From contig NZ_SSXI01000187.1 of NCBI RefSeq assembly GCF_004803405.1, positions 1-34,038 of the forward strand: DNA of 34,038 bases, written 5' to 3'. Under the pieces are notes generated by a model that was given only the letters and a program-made list of their open reading frames with translations, searched no databases and was not told the DNA's origin. A program made the translations under genes and the position numbers. This DNA comes from Nocardioides sp. (lineage in GTDB: Bacteria; Actinomycetota; Actinomycetes; Propionibacteriales; Nocardioidaceae). Below, piece by piece: positions 32,326-34,038 of this stretch (within the stretch, counting starts at the first letter, position 1; every line of letters begins with the position of its first letter).

Positions 32326-33202
32326 CCCGACCGGCGACCTCGGCGATCGCCGCGGCCGCCGCGTCGACCGCCGCCGGTCGCGGGGGAGCGCCGTACGTCG
32401 AGAGCTGCACTCGCCGCTGTGCGCCGACCCGGCGTCGTACGACGTCGCGGTGCTGGTGCGCGCGAAGCGCCAGCCCGGGCAGGACCGTGACCCCGAGCCC
32501 GCTGGCGACCAGGGACTGCACGGCCACGTAGTCGTCGCTGGCGAAGGCGATCGTGGGCGTGAAGCCGGCCTCGCGGCACAGGGTGAGCAGCTCGCTGCGG
32601 CAGCGTTCGCAGCCGGTGATCCAGCGGGTCTCGGCGTATACGGCGAGGTCCACCGGGGTATGAGCGGGCCCCTCGCCGTCCCGGGTGACCAGGTACAGCG
32701 GGTCGCCGAACACCGGCACGGAGGTGATCTGCTCGGGTTCGGGCTGGTCGGGATAGGCGAAGGTGAGGGCCAGGTCGATGCTTCCGGCGCGCAACATCTC
32801 GAACGCCTCCGGCGGCTCCGCCTCGGTCAGGTCGAGAGCGATGCCGGGGTGGCGCGCGGCGAGGAGCGCGAGCGCGTCCGGGACCAGGGTCGCCGCGCCG
32901 GAGGGGAAGGCCGCCAACCGAACCCTGCCCGACTGCAGGCTGGTCGCGGCACGGAGCTCGTCCTCCGCCCGCGCGAGCAGGCCGAGCACCTCCTCGCCCC
33001 GTCGGGCCAGTCGCTCGCCCTCCGCCGTCAGGCGCAGGCCGCGGCCGACGCGCTGCAGCAGGACCGCGCCGGTCTCCGCCTCGAGACGACGCAGGTGGTG
33101 GGAGATGGTCGGCTGGCCGTAGTGCAGCTGGGCCGCGGCCGCCGACACGGTCCCGGTCCGGTGCAGGGCGACCAGCGCCTCGAGGCGACGGAGGTCGATC
33201 AT
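32315..33202 (-). CDS. LysR-family transcriptional regulator
   Basis: 295 residues from the ATG at 33202, chosen because TATAGT stands 7 nt upstream. The N-terminal winged helix is typical: MIDLRRLEALVALHRTGTVS, AAAAQLHYGQPTISHHLRRLE and LLQRVGRGLRLTAEGERLA. The effector-binding domain (about 90-295) is the periplasmic-binding-protein type, from VRLAAFPSGAATLVPDALALL onward. Two closely spaced Cys (TGCERCRSELLTLC) are unusual but of unknown meaning. It is divergent from the dehydratase gene at 33290, the usual LysR arrangement, and probably controls it. The effector is unknown; an amino acid would fit. Confidence 0.93.
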   Translation of the reverse strand: MIDLRRLEALVALHRTGTVSAAAAQLHYGQPTISHHLRRLEAETGAVLLQRVGRGLRLTAEGERLARRGEEVLGLLARAEDELRAATSLQSGRVRLAAFPSGAATLVPDALALLAARHPGIALDLTEAEPPEAFEMLRAGSIDLALTFAYPDQPEPEQITSVPVFGDPLYLVTRDGEGPAHTPVDLAVYAETRWITGCERCRSELLTLCREAGFTPTIAFASDDYVAVQSLVASGLGVTVLPGLALRAHQHRDVVRRRVGAQRRVQLSTYGAPPRPAAVDAAAAAIAEVAGRVRS

Positions 33203-33289
33203 GGGACCCACTATAGATCGACAGCGTCGATGGAACTATGCGAGAAGAACTATTGGACCGATGGGTCCTCCCGGGGCGACGATAGGCAT
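33203..33289. promoter_or_regulatory. LysR/dehydratase divergent control region with nested palindromes
   Basis: 87 bp. ATCGAC-AGC-GTCGAT (33217-33231) is a perfect 6-bp inverted repeat next to the LysR -10 (TATAGT on the minus strand). A GGACCCA/TGGGTCC pair (33204-33210 and 33262-33268) brackets it. GAACTAT is directly repeated at 33233 and 33247. GACGAT (33278-33283) lies 6 nt before the dehydratase ATG and may be its -10. This looks like a compact operator for the LysR protein binding at two sites. Confidence 0.6.
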
Positions 33290-34038
33290 ATGTCCGCTGC
33301 GGCCGCGACCACCGTCGAGCTCACCTACGACGACGTCGTGCGTGCCGCGGAGGTGGTGGCGCGGGAGCTGCCCGTCACTCCGCTCCAGTCACACCCGCTC
33401 CTGGATCGCGCGGTCCGCGACGTCGTACTCGTCAAGCACGAGGGGGTGCTGCCCACCGGGTCCTTCAAGGTCCGTGGTGGCGTCCACCTCGCCGCCACCC
33501 TCTCCGAGTCCGAGCGGGCGCACGGTCTGGTCACCTGCTCCACGGGCAACCACGCCCAGTCCGTGGCGTACGGCGCCCGGCTGGCCGGCGTCCGTGCGAC
33601 GGTCGTGATGCCAGCCAGCGCGCCGGAGGTCAAGCGTGAGGCGGTGCAGGCGCTGGGGGCCGAGGTGGTGGTCCACGGCGCGTCGCTGGGAGACGCCGCG
33701 GTACACGCACGTGCGCTCGCCGCGGACACCGGCGGCTCGTTCATCTGCCCTACCGACCCACGCATCGTGCACGGCCACGCGACCGCCTACCTCGAGCTGT
33801 TCCGCCAGGCACCGGAGCTCGCGGCCGTGTACGTCCCGATCGGCAGCGGTACGGGTGCCGCGGGCGCGTGCCTGGTGCGCGACGTGCTCGCACCCGGCTG
33901 CCAGGTGATCGGGGTGCAGGCGGAGGCCGCCCCCGCGGGCTGGCGGTCGTGGCGCAGCGGCACGATCGAGACCGCGCCGTCGGCCACGCGGGCGTCGGGG
34001 CTGGCGACGACCACCGGCTACGAGCTGACCCAACGGGT
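33290..34038 (+). CDS. PLP-dependent threonine/serine dehydratase-like enzyme (3' end off window)
   Basis: 249 codons visible, open at the right edge; the ATG at 33290 is 6 nt after a possible -10. It is a fold-type II PLP enzyme like IlvA-type threonine dehydratases and serine/threo-hydroxyaspartate ammonia-lyases. The PLP-binding Lys60 lies in LPTGSFKVRGG. STGNHAQSVAYG (84-95) and the phosphate-binding loop PIGSGTGAAGA (about 180-190) follow. It has no sign of an N-terminal regulatory domain; the C-terminal end is not seen, so an ACT domain cannot be ruled out. Divergent control by the LysR protein suggests amino-acid catabolism. The substrate is not fixed by sequence. Confidence 0.9.
   Translation, partial: MSAAAATTVELTYDDVVRAAEVVARELPVTPLQSHPLLDRAVRDVVLVKHEGVLPTGSFKVRGGVHLAATLSESERAHGLVTCSTGNHAQSVAYGARLAGVRATVVMPASAPEVKREAVQALGAEVVVHGASLGDAAVHARALAADTGGSFICPTDPRIVHGHATAYLELFRQAPELAAVYVPIGSGTGAAGACLVRDVLAPGCQVIGVQAEAAPAGWRSWRSGTIETAPSATRASGLATTTGYELTQR

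Noticed and set aside
1..34038. Insertion sequences, integrase, attachment sites or other signs of recent transfer
   Set aside because: No transposase, recombinase or flanking tRNA gene was found, and base composition is even apart from short promoter patches.

Overview
The window reads as chromosome of a high-GC Gram-positive actinomycete. Evidence: strongly GC-biased codons, many GTG starts, dense ATGA/GTGA gene overlaps and frequent leaderless -10 boxes (TANNNT 6-7 nt before the start). The block accE-accD-birA-PH protein-cyclase-purK-purE-fadE resembles the accD5/accE5/birA/purK/purE/fadE25 neighbourhood of mycobacteria. A Nocardioides-like host is my inference; no rRNA or tRNA gene is visible to test it.

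Layout. (1) 1-868, minus: an ECF sigma factor fused to a zinc anti-sigma domain, running off the left edge. Across a 339-bp divergent gap, 1208-5045 is a tight three-gene unit: a second ECF-type sigma factor, a small protein shaped like a zinc-type anti-sigma factor with all three zinc ligands replaced, and a large TPR-CHAT caspase-like protease. (2) 5114-16727 is a surface-polysaccharide cluster: two coiled-coil proteins, an initiating sugar-phosphate transferase, a CelD-like acyltransferase, a Wzx-type flippase, an O-antigen-ligase/polymerase-like protein, two GT4 glycosyltransferases, a Ser/Ala-rich anchored protein, a Wzz/BY-kinase-like protein with a dead ATPase site, and GalE. (3) 16772-26021 is core metabolism: acyl-CoA carboxylase beta and epsilon, biotin ligase, PH-domain membrane protein, class III cyclase, orphan winged-helix protein, PurK, PurE, a membrane acyltransferase-like protein, a CoA-binding protein and an acyl-CoA dehydrogenase. 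(4) 26100-28876 is a satellite envelope module: GT4, polysaccharide deacetylase, SDR. (5) 28994-31795 holds an LPNTG surface protein, a class E sortase, a DUF1059 protein and an LCP-family ligase. (6) 31819-34038 holds a thioesterase, and a LysR regulator divergent from a PLP-dependent dehydratase that runs off the right edge.

How it fits together. Regions 2, 4 and 5 give most of a Wzx/Wzy-type pathway for a monoderm: initiation, extension, flipping, polymerisation, length control, deacetylation and attachment to peptidoglycan by an LCP enzyme. Three envelope-linked transcription starts (before 5114, 6404 and 26100) share an element containing TGGATCAGG, each exactly 27 nt before the start codon. 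This suggests one regulator or sigma factor drives units 20 kb apart. The most novel candidate system is the sigma / zinc-less anti-sigma / TPR-CHAT trio. Its three parts match the logic of the type III-E CRISPR Csx29-Csx30-RpoE pathway, but no CRISPR component is present here.
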